A stretch of 59,667 bases of DNA from Setomelanomma holmii (GCA_010015745.1 ML978311.1:1-59667), one strand, 5' to 3'. Positions 43,202 through 53,484 are shown, numbered from the stretch's first letter. Program-made: numbers and translations. Notes: a model not told the origin generated them from the letters alone.

Positions 43202-44359
43202 TCAACAAACCCCAAAGTCCTTACAAACCTCCCTGCCCACCGCCTTCAACCCCTCCACAATCCACAACTGCGCATTACTAAAAATCAGCAATTTCCCCGG
43301 CAAAAACGCAAAATTATTCGTCTCCACTCCATTCCATATCTTGCCCAACAGCGTCCCCTCGCTATTCCATACATGCACCCCATCCCCACATCCCGCCCAC
43401 AAATTCCCCTGCGTATCCGCATGCACCCCATCCGGAAACCCGTTATCGCTATACGCAAATACGCGACGATTTGCCAGTCTCTTTTGTGCAATGACGTCGT
43501 ACGCATAAATCGTCGCCGGGCGCGTCAAATTTGTGCCTAATAACGGCCCGCCCGCAGCACCCGTGTCGCTAATATACAACGTCTTGTAATCGGGGCTGAA
43601 CTCCAGCCCATTGCTCTGCACAAACCCGTCGGCAACAACGCTAATCTGCCCTGTCGCGGGCGTGAAGCGATACACTTGTTTTGGGATGGTAGGTGCGGGC
43701 CGGAAGTACTGGTAGTATCCGTAGTCGGCGTCTGTGAACCAGATATCGCCCGTGTGGGCGTGCTGGCGCACGTCGTTGATGCTGGAGAAGTTGCGGCCGA
43801 GGAAGTTTGTGAGGATCTTTTCAGAGGAACCGGTTACGGGGTCGACGGAAACAAGGCCAGAGGGGTTGGTGAAGTCGCCTTCGTCGGCGTACAAGTGGCG
43901 CGGTGGAGTTGAGGAGTTGGAGCTGCCGGGTGGGAAGTAGGATGTTCCGCCGTTGGCTTCGGCGAGGGCCGAGTACCGGGTTGTGGTGTAGGAATAATTT
44001 GCCGCGGGATCGAGGTCGATGATGGTTACATTGATGGGATTGGACAGGTCGAAGGCCCAGTTGCTGGTTACATACAGCTTGTTAGTTTCTTTATTGTAGA
44101 TGCCTGCTTCGTGGAATAGTTGAGTGTCGAGGTTGTAGAGTTGGCGTGCTGTTGCGTTGGGGCCGAGAACGTTGTTGAATTCATCGTTGTAAGAGAAGAG
44201 CTTGATGGTCGTGGGGTTCGTGACATTAGTTGGGACGTATTGTGTCAAGAATGATGGATCCGTCGCAAAGGCAGACAGGTCAATTGGTATGATGGACGAC
44301 ATGATGGCCACGAGCGTTGCGATGACAATAGCGTAAACAACCGGTACCTCCGTTTCCAT
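43202..44359 (-). CDS. SMP-30/gluconolactonase-like secreted protein
   Basis: Single exon on the minus strand. The start METEVPVVYAIVIATLV (44359) places a hydrophobic signal sequence at the very N terminus; an in-frame ATG at 44434 would put 25 charged residues before it, which is less likely. The product has about 385 residues and a six-bladed beta-propeller pattern: INDVRQHAHTGDIWFTDADY, SNGLEFSPDYKTLYISDTGA, and GVHADTQGNLWAGCGDGVHV. The Asn, Asp and Glu-type metal ligands of SMP-30 lactonases lie in these blades. Several N-x-S/T sites suggest glycosylation. By family it may hydrolyse sugar lactones in the secretory route or outside the cell; the substrate is unknown. Confidence 0.88.
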   Translation of the reverse strand: METEVPVVYAIVIATLVAIMSSIIPIDLSAFATDPSFLTQYVPTNVTNPTTIKLFSYNDEFNNVLGPNATARQLYNLDTQLFHEAGIYNKETNKLYVTSNWAFDLSNPINVTIIDLDPAANYSYTTTRYSALAEANGGTSYFPPGSSNSSTPPRHLYADEGDFTNPSGLVSVDPVTGSSEKILTNFLGRNFSSINDVRQHAHTGDIWFTDADYGYYQYFRPAPTIPKQVYRFTPATGQISVVADGFVQSNGLEFSPDYKTLYISDTGAAGGPLLGTNLTRPATIYAYDVIAQKRLANRRVFAYSDNGFPDGVHADTQGNLWAGCGDGVHVWNSEGTLLGKIWNGVETNNFAFLPGKLLIFSNAQLWIVEGLKAVGREVCKDFGVC

Positions 44360-45502
44360 GCTCTTCTTTATATTTTGTCCCGACCGATGATGATCGTCAA
44401 TCGAGCCCGGCTGATGTCGTCGTTCCTTGCACAAACGTCATTTACCCCTCAGCATGCAGGTCCTTCAAGGCAATCACTCCGGGAATTGCGAGAAAGACAG
44501 GGCGAAAATTAAATGATGTTTTGTCGGCATCTGCGGGGGGTGATGGCCCGATGCCATAATTGTCCCGGAAGCGAGCTTGACATATGCGGGGCGAAGATGG
44601 GGGTTCCCGAAGTTCTTCCTGGAGTTAGGCATCGTCACATACTAATGGAGTCATTGTGGGTGTTTCTTCCAATATATGAAGAAAATCTTTTCAGAGATTA
44701 GCATATCTAACCTCGTAGGCGTAAGCATTATCACTGTCAATGTTAGTGATGGTGTTGTGAAATTCAGATGTCCGGCGTTACAAGACGATTGCTCGGCTAT
44801 GTACGTAGATGCAGCTTCGGAGATTACAATCAGTCTAATGGTAATAACGGGCTGCAGGCTTTCAACGAGCCCTACAGCCCTATACCGGCTTGCTCGAATT
44901 CCATCAATACGCCCGACTATATACAGGCGTACGGTATGACTTTTCCGCTGTGGCATCGAAGCCGTAGGCTGCAGATAGTTCCTGAGCCTTGTCTTAGGAC
45001 TTGATGCTGACGTGCACCGGCCTCCATCCTCGTTCAGATAGTCTCACCTCTATCATGGCCTCGATGACCACGAAGTCTCCTTGAAACATCCACGCAGTTC
45101 GTCTTGAGAGGTTCAACAACGCTCTTCGAGCCTCAAGCCTCGAGTCGCTTATCGTTATCGGCCTGATCCCTGCGCCGATCAGGGTCTAAGCACAAAAAGG
45201 GTCTGGCCAGAATGGCACAATTCCATCCCAAGTTTCCCATTTCCGCCCTGTGTGCCTGTCATCCATCATTCCACTCTGCACATGACACTAGAGCATCACT
45301 TCATTCACCATGGCTTTCATTCGATCATTTACCTCCGGCTCATGTATACGTGACATACGAAAGTGACCAGCAGTTCCGCCATTGTTTGCTGTATTGGAGT
45401 CTAGAAGAAGGACTACGATAGCATCCTTTCGCTGATACAGTACTCACAGCTTTGGTTCAGTTGGAATATATATCTATAGTATATATAAAATCGTCAAGGA
45501 AG
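44360..45502. other. No gene recognised
   Basis: Divergent promoter region between the SMP-30-like and SET-domain genes, 1.1 kb. No clear element beyond an AT-rich TATATAAAA at 45482-45490. Confidence 0.5.
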
Positions 45503-46654
45503 ATGGATGCCGTAGAGAGCCAACCCTCGGCCCCCGCCTCGATTTACACCGTCTCCAGCATCTCGCGCCCTTCATCCTGCTCCCCAGTCCCACCAGCCGA
45601 ACCACCAAGCGCCCTCCCAGCGGGCATACCCGTCTCCCCGCTCTTCGAGGTCCGCCAAACCCGCACCGCTGGCCGCGCCGTCTTCGCAACGCAAGATATT
45701 CCCAAAGACACATTCATCTGGCGCTCCGATGATCTCACGCTCTCGGTGCTCCTACGCGAGTACCGACGCGAAGTTTGCGGGCACTGCTTCGGCTATGAGT
45801 ACGGGCGCGACTTGGCAATTCGAGACCAAGATGTCGGTTTTGCGTTCTGCTCGAAAGCATGCCTATATACATGGCGAGACTGGAACGGCGAGATTGGCGT
45901 GCAAGCCTGGACAGCAGTCGAGAAGCTGACCAAGAACCGCGCAAAAGAGGACAACGAGATGGTCGACGAGGACTTGGCGAGGCCGAGGGGCAGAGAGATA
46001 CGGAAGGCGTGGGCAAGCGTCGAAGCACAAGCTGCGCTGATACGTACCGCGAGGGAGGCCGAGATGGACAATACGATTCAAGTCACGAAACAGCATCGCA
46101 AAGCCATGTCTCGCGCCTTGCAAGCCCCAATAACACCGGACGTCATGTCGTTCTGCGTCTCCGGCCTCTTGTTCTACTACACCCACCCGTCGGACTGGGA
46201 AAACATCCTCGCACTCGCAGAAGACCAGACGCCATACCACAGCACCGAGGATCTGGACGCTTTCACACGCGCGTACTTGCATTTGCTCGCTATCCTTCCT
46301 TTGCCGTTGCTCCCTCTGGCCACAGCATCGAATGTCTTGATCCTGTCTAGTCGAGACAGTCACAACTCCTTTGGCATTCGTAGCTTGGAAGACGAAGGGT
46401 CTGAGTTCTTTGGTTATGGATGCTGGCCTGCGGCGAGTTACTTCAATCACAGCTGTGGTCCGAATGTGGAGAAGAGGCGCGAGGGACAGGTGTGGGAGTT
46501 CAGAGCTGGACGGGATATAGAAAAAGGGGATGAGTTGTGTATTACGTATTTGAGTGGGGAGGAGAGGAAGTTGTCGAGGGGTAAGAGGATGTTGAGGCTG
46601 AGGAAGACTTGGGGATTTGAGTGTGCGTGTGAGAGATGCGACATAGCACTGTAG
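45503..46654 (+). CDS. SET-domain protein (SMYD/SET6-like)
   Basis: Single exon. The ATG at 45503 (MDAVESQPSAPAS) gives 383 residues; an upstream in-frame ATG at 45452 would add 17 residues encoded by AT-rich leader sequence. The SET domain is split, as in SMYD proteins: AGRAVFATQDIPKDTFI at residues 56-72 begins it, a Cys-rich MYND-like insert follows (VCGHCFGYEYGRD and AFCSKACLYTWRDW), and the catalytic part returns with YFNHSCGPNVEKRREG and GDELCITYLSGEER. The post-SET zinc ligands are in FECACERCDIAL at the C terminus. NHSC and the following Tyr are intact, so it is probably an active protein lysine methyltransferase; histone or non-histone targets are unknown. Confidence 0.9.
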   Translation: MDAVESQPSAPASIYTVSSISRPSSCSPVPPAEPPSALPAGIPVSPLFEVRQTRTAGRAVFATQDIPKDTFIWRSDDLTLSVLLREYRREVCGHCFGYEYGRDLAIRDQDVGFAFCSKACLYTWRDWNGEIGVQAWTAVEKLTKNRAKEDNEMVDEDLARPRGREIRKAWASVEAQAALIRTAREAEMDNTIQVTKQHRKAMSRALQAPITPDVMSFCVSGLLFYYTHPSDWENILALAEDQTPYHSTEDLDAFTRAYLHLLAILPLPLLPLATASNVLILSSRDSHNSFGIRSLEDEGSEFFGYGCWPAASYFNHSCGPNVEKRREGQVWEFRAGRDIEKGDELCITYLSGEERKLSRGKRMLRLRKTWGFECACERCDIAL

Positions 46655-46826
46655 AGTACCGTAGCATACATCCATCTCGCATTCGTTGGTGGCGGTTGGG
46701 ACTACTTTTGTCGTTTGCCTGGCACCATATCGAATTTGTACCGTGACCTTTTATCCTCCATTCCCCATCCCTTTCAGATTCGAATCTGTTCAACCTATAT
46801 CACATCAACACGCACTCTCTTCCACA

Positions 46827-47698
46827 TTACAGCTTCGCACCCATACCTGTCCACGCAATGCACTCAATCTCGACCGGCACGCCCTTGGGCAGCTGCTTGA
46901 CAGCGACACAGCTGCGAGCCGGCTTGTGCGCAAAGTACTTTTCAAACACGCCGTTCATCTCGGCGAAGTTGGCCATGTCATCAAGGAAGACGTTGACCTG
47001 GACAAGCACGTTAGCATAGCGCTCTCACTACCGCCTCCTGTTCATCTCCTACCATCCTATCCACTTCATATGCTGAACGCGGTTGAAGGAGTGATGATGT
47101 GTGACAGAGGTAGAAGAGCATGACGTACCTTAACCACGCGATCAATCTTGACACCCGCCTCAGTCAATATGCCCACAATGTTCTCGCAGCATTGCTTCGT
47201 CTTGTCCGCGATGCTGCCCTCGATCAAATTGCCCTTTGTGTCAGCCGGGATCTGGCCGGAGACGAAGATCTGCGGGCCTGCGATGATGGCTTGGGACTAT
47301 CTGAGATCAGCACGGGCCTTTGGTTACTCTCAGCATCGAATTGAGCTTGGGGATAACGTGGTATGTGTGTTGCGAGGCCGGATGCAAGACGGGGAAGTTG
47401 CGGAGGTTAAGAAAGATTGGGCGTCGAGATGTGCATAGGTTGCGGTGAAAAGGGGACGTACATAAGGTCCAGCAGCTGTAATTCTCGTCAGCATTCCATC
47501 GCCGCGTCCCCATCCAAGACCCAAAGCTCACTTACGCGGACACGCATTCTCCGTAAACACCTTCTTGATTTCAGACATCTTTCTTGATTGTTGGTATCCC
47601 AATTGTAATGACGGAAGCTTGAAACTGGTTGAACAAGCAGTAACAGCAGTTCGTGAAGCTCGCAGCGAGGTAGACAATCGTATAGCAGTCCGTTGCAT
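46827..47698 (-). CDS. RidA/YjgF-YER057c family reactive-intermediate deaminase (mitochondrial form, internal cytosolic start)
   Basis: Four exons: 47536-47698, 47462-47475 (14 bases only), 47129-47296 and 46827-46997, introns 60, 165 and 131 bases, all GT-AG. The mature part starts MSEIKKVFTENAC (47578) and reads through PPAGPYSQAIIAGPQIFVSG, EGSIADKTKQCCENIVGIL, KIDRVVKVNVFLDDM to KPARSCVAVKQLPKGVPVEI with the conserved Arg. In frame upstream, ATG 47698 adds 40 residues (MQRTAIRLSTSLRASRTAVT...) rich in Arg, Ser, Thr and free of acids, a typical presequence. So one gene may give mitochondrial (171 residues) and cytosolic (131 residues) enzymes. RidA hydrolyses enamine/imine intermediates made by PLP enzymes such as threonine dehydratase. 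Confidence 0.92.
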
Positions 47699-48160
47699 GG
47701 AGTTGTTACCTACAAGTAGTAACCCAAGGCTATCACCGGCTTGTAACCTCGCGCCCTCCGCGCATCGGCGTTGGCGGCGGCGGCGGCGGAACACCCCACC
47801 TTCCCGATGCGCGTGGGAGAAGGCAGGGATGCGCGCGTCTGGCGTGATGGCGAGGCATTGAGAATTTTTGGTGGAGTGGGGTATTGCGAACGGGAAAAGC
47901 GTGTCTCGTAGCGCAGATGGATTTTATGGTTCCAGTGTCTATAACCGTGCTTGGATGCCTGTAGGGAGATTGGGAGGAACGTATTCAAATATGTCTTCTG
48001 CCATGATGCAGCGTTTTCTAACATTATCCGCAGCCAAAATGTGCGGGCAAAAGTCCACTCCACCAAACGCCATGCCTATGCAAATCCCTCCCAACCGTCT
48101 ATATGAATGATTCCAGGCTCCGTCTTCTCTGTGTCCTCAAGTCGCAATGTGTGTGATCTC
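47699..48160. other. No gene recognised
   Basis: Spacer between RidA and APRT, both on the minus strand; the promoter of RidA lies here. Confidence 0.5.
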
Positions 48161-48980
48161 TCACGTCGACTTCTCCTCCTGGCTCGCAAGCAACGTGTAC
48201 ACGGGCGCATCGAGCTTGTCCCTCCCCTTGAGGAAGTCGAGTTCGAGAATGAATACGTAGCCCAGGACCGTGCCGCCGAGTTTCTTGACCAGCGATCCAG
48301 CCGCTGCTGCCGATCCACCTATCCCAAAAGTCAGCATGTGCACTCTCTCAACCTCGTCAGAATCTACAAGTTTGAAGTGTGGTCAACTTACCAGTCGCGA
48401 TAATATCGTCTACAACAAGCACCTTCATCCCAGGTTTCACTGCATCCCCCTGCATCTGGAAATAATCACTCCCATACTCCTTCACAAACTCCGCCGTCTC
48501 GCACGGCCCAGGCAGCTTGCCCCTCTTGCGCACCGGCACAAACGCCGCGCCCAACCTCAGCGCAAGACTCGGGCCAAACAGGAATCCCCGCGCGTCCAAG
48601 CCTACCACCACATCTGGCTTGCCGGCAGTAAACTCGCGCTCGATGGAGATCTCAAGCGCGCGTATGAGCCCCTCGTGGAGCGACGGATTCGCAAAAATAG
48701 GCAGTATGTCTTCGAATAAGATGCCCGGCTCGGGGAAGTCGGGAAACTGACGCAACGATGATTTGAGCGCTATCTTAAGACTGGCGAGTTCGGCGGCGGC
48801 GGAGGGACGGGGGGCGGCGTGTCTTCCTTGGGCGGCATGTTGGTTGCTTGTGAGTGTCGGATCGGGTGTTTCCTTTGGGGGATGCGCGCTGGTGCTCTCG
48901 CCCTTTAACGGGGTGCCGGCCGTAGTCGTGGTGTTGACGGGGTGCGTGGTGTGAGCGGGCGTATCGGTTGGAGCGGACAT
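48161..48980 (-). CDS. Adenine phosphoribosyltransferase
   Basis: Two exons on the minus strand, 48392-48980 and 48161-48318, with a 73-base GT-AG intron that splits a Gly codon of the PRPP motif: VLVVDDIIATG joins GSAAAAGSLVKKLGG. The product has 248 residues. The APRT signature is complete: FPDFPEPGILFEDILPIF near residue 80, VVVGLDARGFLFGPSLAL, AAFVPVRKRGKLPG, and LDFLKGRDKL near the end. It converts adenine and PRPP to AMP (purine salvage, cytosolic). Odd feature: about 65 Thr/Pro/His-rich residues precede the catalytic domain; yeast-type enzymes lack them and no alternative Met exists in frame near the domain start, so the extension is probably real. Confidence 0.92.
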
Positions 48981-50456
48981 GCTGAGGGGGAAAGGGTAGG
49001 AGGGGTGGATAAAGGTGGGATGATGTGTACTGCGAGTCGAGGATTGGACTGTGCGTTGTGTGCGGCTGCAAGGGGAGGCGTGTGCTGTGCGTGAGAATAT
49101 CGGGGTGGGCGGGTGCTTGTGCTTAGGTTGCTAACTTACAGCCTGTCAAGCACAACAAAAAAAGTGGCCAGTCGGGCTAGTTCGTAGGTTACGAATCTAG
49201 AAAACGGACCGCAATTCCCAGTCTACACTAGCCTCTCCTTCCTCACAGCAAATCAAGTAGCATGCAGGGAACCGTGGCGTATACGGCATCCCAGCGCGAC
49301 ATCAAAGACGGCGCAAAGCACGGTTGCCTATACACCATCACGGTTCCTCATGCGGAAGCTGGCTGGCGGATAGCATATTGCTTGTCGCCTTTTCTGGCCC
49401 ACTGGCGCTGCTTATCGGCGACTGCCAGGCTGCATCGAACATGTCACCACAAATCGGAGACAGCTCGAGTATGACTCCAAGTCGCGGCATGTACTTGACG
49501 ACATCCCAACAAAACCTTGTCTTGTCGCCAGAGACACATGTAACTCGACGCACCAATCCTGCTCCCAGTTTGAGTGGTTATTGTAGATTACACGTCGACG
49601 AATGATTGCAACGACCAAGCACTCAAGTCAAAGACGGTGTATCCCGCGCCTCTTGTACGACGATAGTATACATTACACACATATTGACGATGGACGCACT
49701 AACTCGGTGCGCACACCGACCCAGCCCTGTCTCCACAATAAGCACGCCACACAAGCGGGTGAAGTCTGAGTAACGCTTCTAGCGCCGAAGCCTTTCAGCT
49801 TCCATGGACCACGGAACATGCAAGGGTGCGCCCGCACTTTCTAGGCGCTCACAACGCGCATCGTACGAGACCACACGGCAGCACCATTGCGCAAGACACG
49901 AGCATAGTGGATGAGTGACGCCCGCCTCCCACCCACCGTCCCCTTCCATGGACCACGGAACAGCAAGGGTGGGTGCAATGGTCTTAGTGGACGGTTTGAT
50001 TGATGACAGCCGCTGGCCGGGCAGTTAAGCCGCGGGACGAGCAAAGTCTCACATGTGCTCGCAGTACTCGCGGCTGTACGGAAAGTCGAAGATAGTTGCG
50101 GCTGGTGTCAATCTGAAGCTTTGAAGATGCGGCTCTTTTGCGTTGACAAGGGAAGTTGATCCGAGTGTTCTAGGCTGAAGTGGGTATCGTTGATTCCATT
50201 CCCAACTCCGCTGCAGACGCGGATTGACCCGATGCAACTAATCCGACTCACATGGCGCGCATGAAATCGCGCTCTCAACCGCAGCAGTCTGCATATTTTG
50301 AGTTGTACTCCAAAGTGCATCCCGCTGTGCGCGCCACACGCGGAGGATATCAAAGGGTCCAGGGTTGCCTGCTTGAGGCAATCTGGAACTAGAAAAAGAG
50401 GATGCTCTTTGCGCCTGTGAACGTTGTACCACCATGGCTAATGCACGACATACCCT
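48981..50456. other. No gene recognised
   Basis: About 1.5 kb. Contains a near-perfect direct repeat of about 29 bases at 49799-49828 and 49943-49971 (entry below). Otherwise short frames only. Confidence 0.5.
49799..49971. repeat. Direct repeat pair, about 29 bases each
   Basis: CTTCCATGGACCACGGAACA followed by GCAAGGGTG occurs at 49799-49828 and 49943-49971; the first copy has one extra T before GCAAGGGTG. The copies are 144 bases apart. They may be remnants of a small element or regulatory repeats; no coding content. Confidence 0.6.
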
Positions 50457-52589
50457 TCATCCCCACACGTCCATGTTCTGGACAATGCAGTCTTCGTTCA
50501 CCCGCTTGGCCAAAGTGCCAACGGTGAAAACCTTCTCGCCCCACTCCTGCAGAATCTTTGTGGCCGCTTTGACGTTGCTGTGGTCGACGACAAGGACCAT
50601 GCCCAGACCAGTATTGAATGTCCTGGCGAACTCGCTATGTTCAAGTCGGCCCGCCTGCTTCAGCCACTTGAAAACCTCCGGAACCGGCCAGGTCTTTGCG
50701 TCGAGCTCGGCTGCCAAGGTCTTCGGAAGCATGCGCGGGATGTTCTCTGAAAGGCCTCCGCCGGTGATGTGGGCCATACCCTTGATCAAGCCTCTCCGTG
50801 TTGCAGCTAGAAGCGGCTTGACGTATATCCGGGTAGGGGTGAGGAGTGCAGTGCCAATGTTCTCGCCTTCGCTCCACGGCGCTGAGTCGTGGAACGACAG
50901 CCCCGACCTTTCAACAATCTTGCGGACAAGAGAGAAGCCGTTGGAGTGGACTCCACTCGATGCAAGACCGAGTAGTACGTCGCCTTCGGCCATGGAAGCT
51001 GTGTCGGGTAGGATAGGCACGCCCTTCTTGATCGCACCAATGGCCGCGCCGCCTGCATCATACTCGCCTGCCTGGTAAATTCCAGGCATCTCCGCCGTCT
51101 CACCACCAACGAGGGCGGCACCGGATTGTCTGCAGCCCTTTGCGACGCCCTCGACAAACTTGGCAGCACTCTCGACGTCGAGCTTGCTGCACGCGTAGTA
51201 GTCGAGGAACATGAGCGGTTCGGCACCCTGTACGACCAGGTCGTTGACGTTCATGGCAACGAGATCAATCCCAACAGTATCGTGCTTGCCCATCTCGAAA
51301 GCGATCTTGACCTTGGTCCCGATGCCGTCAATGGCTCCGACGAGGATCGGCGCCTCTGTGTATCCCGCCGCCTGCAGATCGAGGAGACCACCAAAGCCGC
51401 CAATCTCGCCGTCGGCTCCAGGCCTTTTTGTGCTGGCCGTCGAGGCCTTGATGCGCTTTACGAGCTCGTTGCCCGCGTCGATGCTGACACCCGAGGAAGC
51501 GTATGTCATGGCATCGCCAGCCTGAAGCTTCGAGCTCGATGGTCGAACTACGGTTGTGCCCTCCTCAGCCGGCTCGAGCAGCTTCCAATTGCAGGTTATG
51601 CCCTCCTTCTTGAATTGGTCAAGCAGATGGTTGGCTATTGAGTCGAAGTTTTCCGTTGCAAGCGCCAGTATGGTCGGTCCCGCACCTGACAGACAGATGC
51701 CCAGCAGTCCACGATGCGATTGTGGTGTGACCGACTGCAGGATCTCAGTGAGGCCCGGTATCAGCTCTCGTCGGTATGGCTGGTGCAGCTTGTCCTGCAT
51801 GGCTGTGTAGATCATGTCGGGGTCTGGTGTGCTCTGCCCCAGGGCTGTAGTGAGGACTGCCAGACGCTGCATGTTGAAAATGGCATCTTTGCGCGAGTAT
51901 GATTCTGGCAGCACCGCGCGCGCCTTTGCTGTCGAGACCTCGAACTGTGGTATTATGCATATGCACTTGATGGCTGACGACCAGTTGAACTTGGTGTAGT
52001 GTCCGATATTGAGGGGTGGCTCTGGTGGTCGCAGTCCAGTATCAACACCACCAGCGGACTGGGGCAGGACTTCGCTGAGCGGGATCTCGAGACGCTCTGT
52101 GTCCTCGGGCGAGAGTTCGTTCAGATAGGTGCCGACGAAACCTCCATACAGCGCTGCCGCAACATTGTCCGGGTGTCTCTCCTCCATCAAGCAGTAGTCC
52201 AGCATGCGCGCCTTGGACAATTGCAGGTTGCCAACCTCATTCGCCAAATGCACTCCTCCTACAATGGCGGCCGCTGACGACCCCAACCCTCGTCCCAGCG
52301 GGATGGGGTTCTTGACGTGTACGTGGGTTTCGGCAGGGAATGCGCGGATGCCATGGCAGCGGAGGACGTATACGGCGGTCCGAGTGACGAGGTTGTCTTC
52401 GGCGACGAGCGGCACGTCTTCGGCGCCCACGCCCTCGTAGGTGATGTTGCAATTGAGTGAATGCTCGGAACTGTCTTTGCGCGTGACTGTGACTTCTAGC
52501 TCCAGGTAGAGGTTCAGCGCAAGACCAATGACGTCGAAGCCAGGGCCAATATTGGCTGAGGAGCAGGGAATCTTGATGAGGGTAGTCAT
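50457..52589 (-). CDS. Homoserine kinase - phosphoribosylaminoimidazole (AIR) synthetase fusion
   Basis: One intron-free frame of 710 codons from ATG 52589 (MTTLIKIPCSSANIGPGFDV). Residues 1-350 are homoserine kinase of the GHMP family: ATP loop NPIPLGRGLGSSAAA at 94-108, LMEERHPDNVAAALYGGFVG, and ICLSGAGPTILAL. After a linker of about 12 residues (RPSSSKLQAGDA) residues 361-710 are a full AIR synthetase: DAGNELVKRIK, DGIGTK at 421-426, GIDLVAMNVNDLVVQGAEPL, LVGGETAEMPG, SSGVHSNGFSLVRKI and THITGGGL-type GMAHITGGGLSENIPRMLP. Details such as GEIGGFGGLLDLQAAGY resemble the AIR synthetase half of fungal GAR synthetase-AIR synthetase proteins rather than bacterial PurM. Both active sites look intact. 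An in-frame ATG at 52685 would add a basic, presequence-like leader, MRLVQKFLSRANIS. Predicted reactions: homoserine to O-phosphohomoserine, and FGAM to AIR. Confidence 0.93.
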   Translation of the reverse strand: MTTLIKIPCSSANIGPGFDVIGLALNLYLELEVTVTRKDSSEHSLNCNITYEGVGAEDVPLVAEDNLVTRTAVYVLRCHGIRAFPAETHVHVKNPIPLGRGLGSSAAAIVGGVHLANEVGNLQLSKARMLDYCLMEERHPDNVAAALYGGFVGTYLNELSPEDTERLEIPLSEVLPQSAGGVDTGLRPPEPPLNIGHYTKFNWSSAIKCICIIPQFEVSTAKARAVLPESYSRKDAIFNMQRLAVLTTALGQSTPDPDMIYTAMQDKLHQPYRRELIPGLTEILQSVTPQSHRGLLGICLSGAGPTILALATENFDSIANHLLDQFKKEGITCNWKLLEPAEEGTTVVRPSSSKLQAGDAMTYASSGVSIDAGNELVKRIKASTASTKRPGADGEIGGFGGLLDLQAAGYTEAPILVGAIDGIGTKVKIAFEMGKHDTVGIDLVAMNVNDLVVQGAEPLMFLDYYACSKLDVESAAKFVEGVAKGCRQSGAALVGGETAEMPGIYQAGEYDAGGAAIGAIKKGVPILPDTASMAEGDVLLGLASSGVHSNGFSLVRKIVERSGLSFHDSAPWSEGENIGTALLTPTRIYVKPLLAATRRGLIKGMAHITGGGLSENIPRMLPKTLAAELDAKTWPVPEVFKWLKQAGRLEHSEFARTFNTGLGMVLVVDHSNVKAATKILQEWGEKVFTVGTLAKRVNEDCIVQNMDVWG

Positions 52590-53484
52590 GGTGGTCGGGT
52601 GAGCGCAATGGCGGCTCTGCGCTCGCTTTGCTAATGTTGGCGCAGAAATGTTGGCGCGGCTCAAGAATTTCTGGACGAGGCGCATGGTGGGGCCTGGTTG
52701 TCGCCGGTATCGCGGGGAGGTGCACGGCCACACCACTAAGGACGGCAGAACTTCATCGCTGGGGACAGATGCGAATACACGATATTCTGCTCTATCATCG
52801 TCTAGTGTCCGTCCACCCCAATCCGTCCCGACACGAGGGTACAGTCTCATGCAGGAACACTTATGATGTGGCCTGACCAGACGGCACATGCTGCATGGCC
52901 TCAGGGTCGCATGAAGACACGCATCGTCCGGCGCAAGAGTCCATGAGCATAGCCAGCCCTCGCTGCAGCCACGATGAGGGCAACAATGAGTCAAGTGTGA
53001 TCGTTGGAGGTGAACGTGAAAACAGCGACCCCTCTCCGCCCTTCCTGAGGAACCTTTGGTCGACAAATGCACCGCCACTGATCGCTAACCCCAGTTGTGC
53101 AACTCGATTGCCAACACTCGTCTTGCAGTGCAATCGCCCGACTTTTGCACAGCGGAAAACTGCAGCGCTCGAGTTAGCTTGGGTGACTAGACGTTTACGC
53201 TGGCTCGAAGCCAACCAGGCTATCTCTTCACGTGCGGCGCAGGACCAGGCAACAGGCTGCCAGCCTTGCTTGCCTCACTTAAAAGTCCACGCAGTCGAGC
53301 TGATTACAGCCTTCCACTCATCACTTTCAACCTTGAATCGCCAAAAGTTGAGCGAACAAGCTCTCGATCTAGTACTAACAAACGTTCGAGCCGATATCGT
53401 CCTCTTGCTAACATACCGGTAACAGTTCATCCTAAAGGTCTTCGCATACTCTTGGCCTACTCAAAACAGCGAGGATAGCCAGCC
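52590..53484. other. Divergent promoter region; no separate gene recognised
   Basis: Between the minus-strand fusion gene and the plus-strand AAA gene. The fusion frame stays open upstream to 53078, but those residues (Cys/His-rich, no family match) are more likely leader sequence than protein. Confidence 0.5.

Noticed and set aside
45863..46675. Minus-strand open frame of 270 codons
   Set aside because: Antisense shadow of the SET-domain gene.
52590..53078. Extending the homoserine kinase fusion upstream to 53078
   Set aside because: The added 163 codons are Cys/His/Arg-rich with no homology, while the GHMP domain begins exactly at the downstream ATG. A start at 52685 remains possible.
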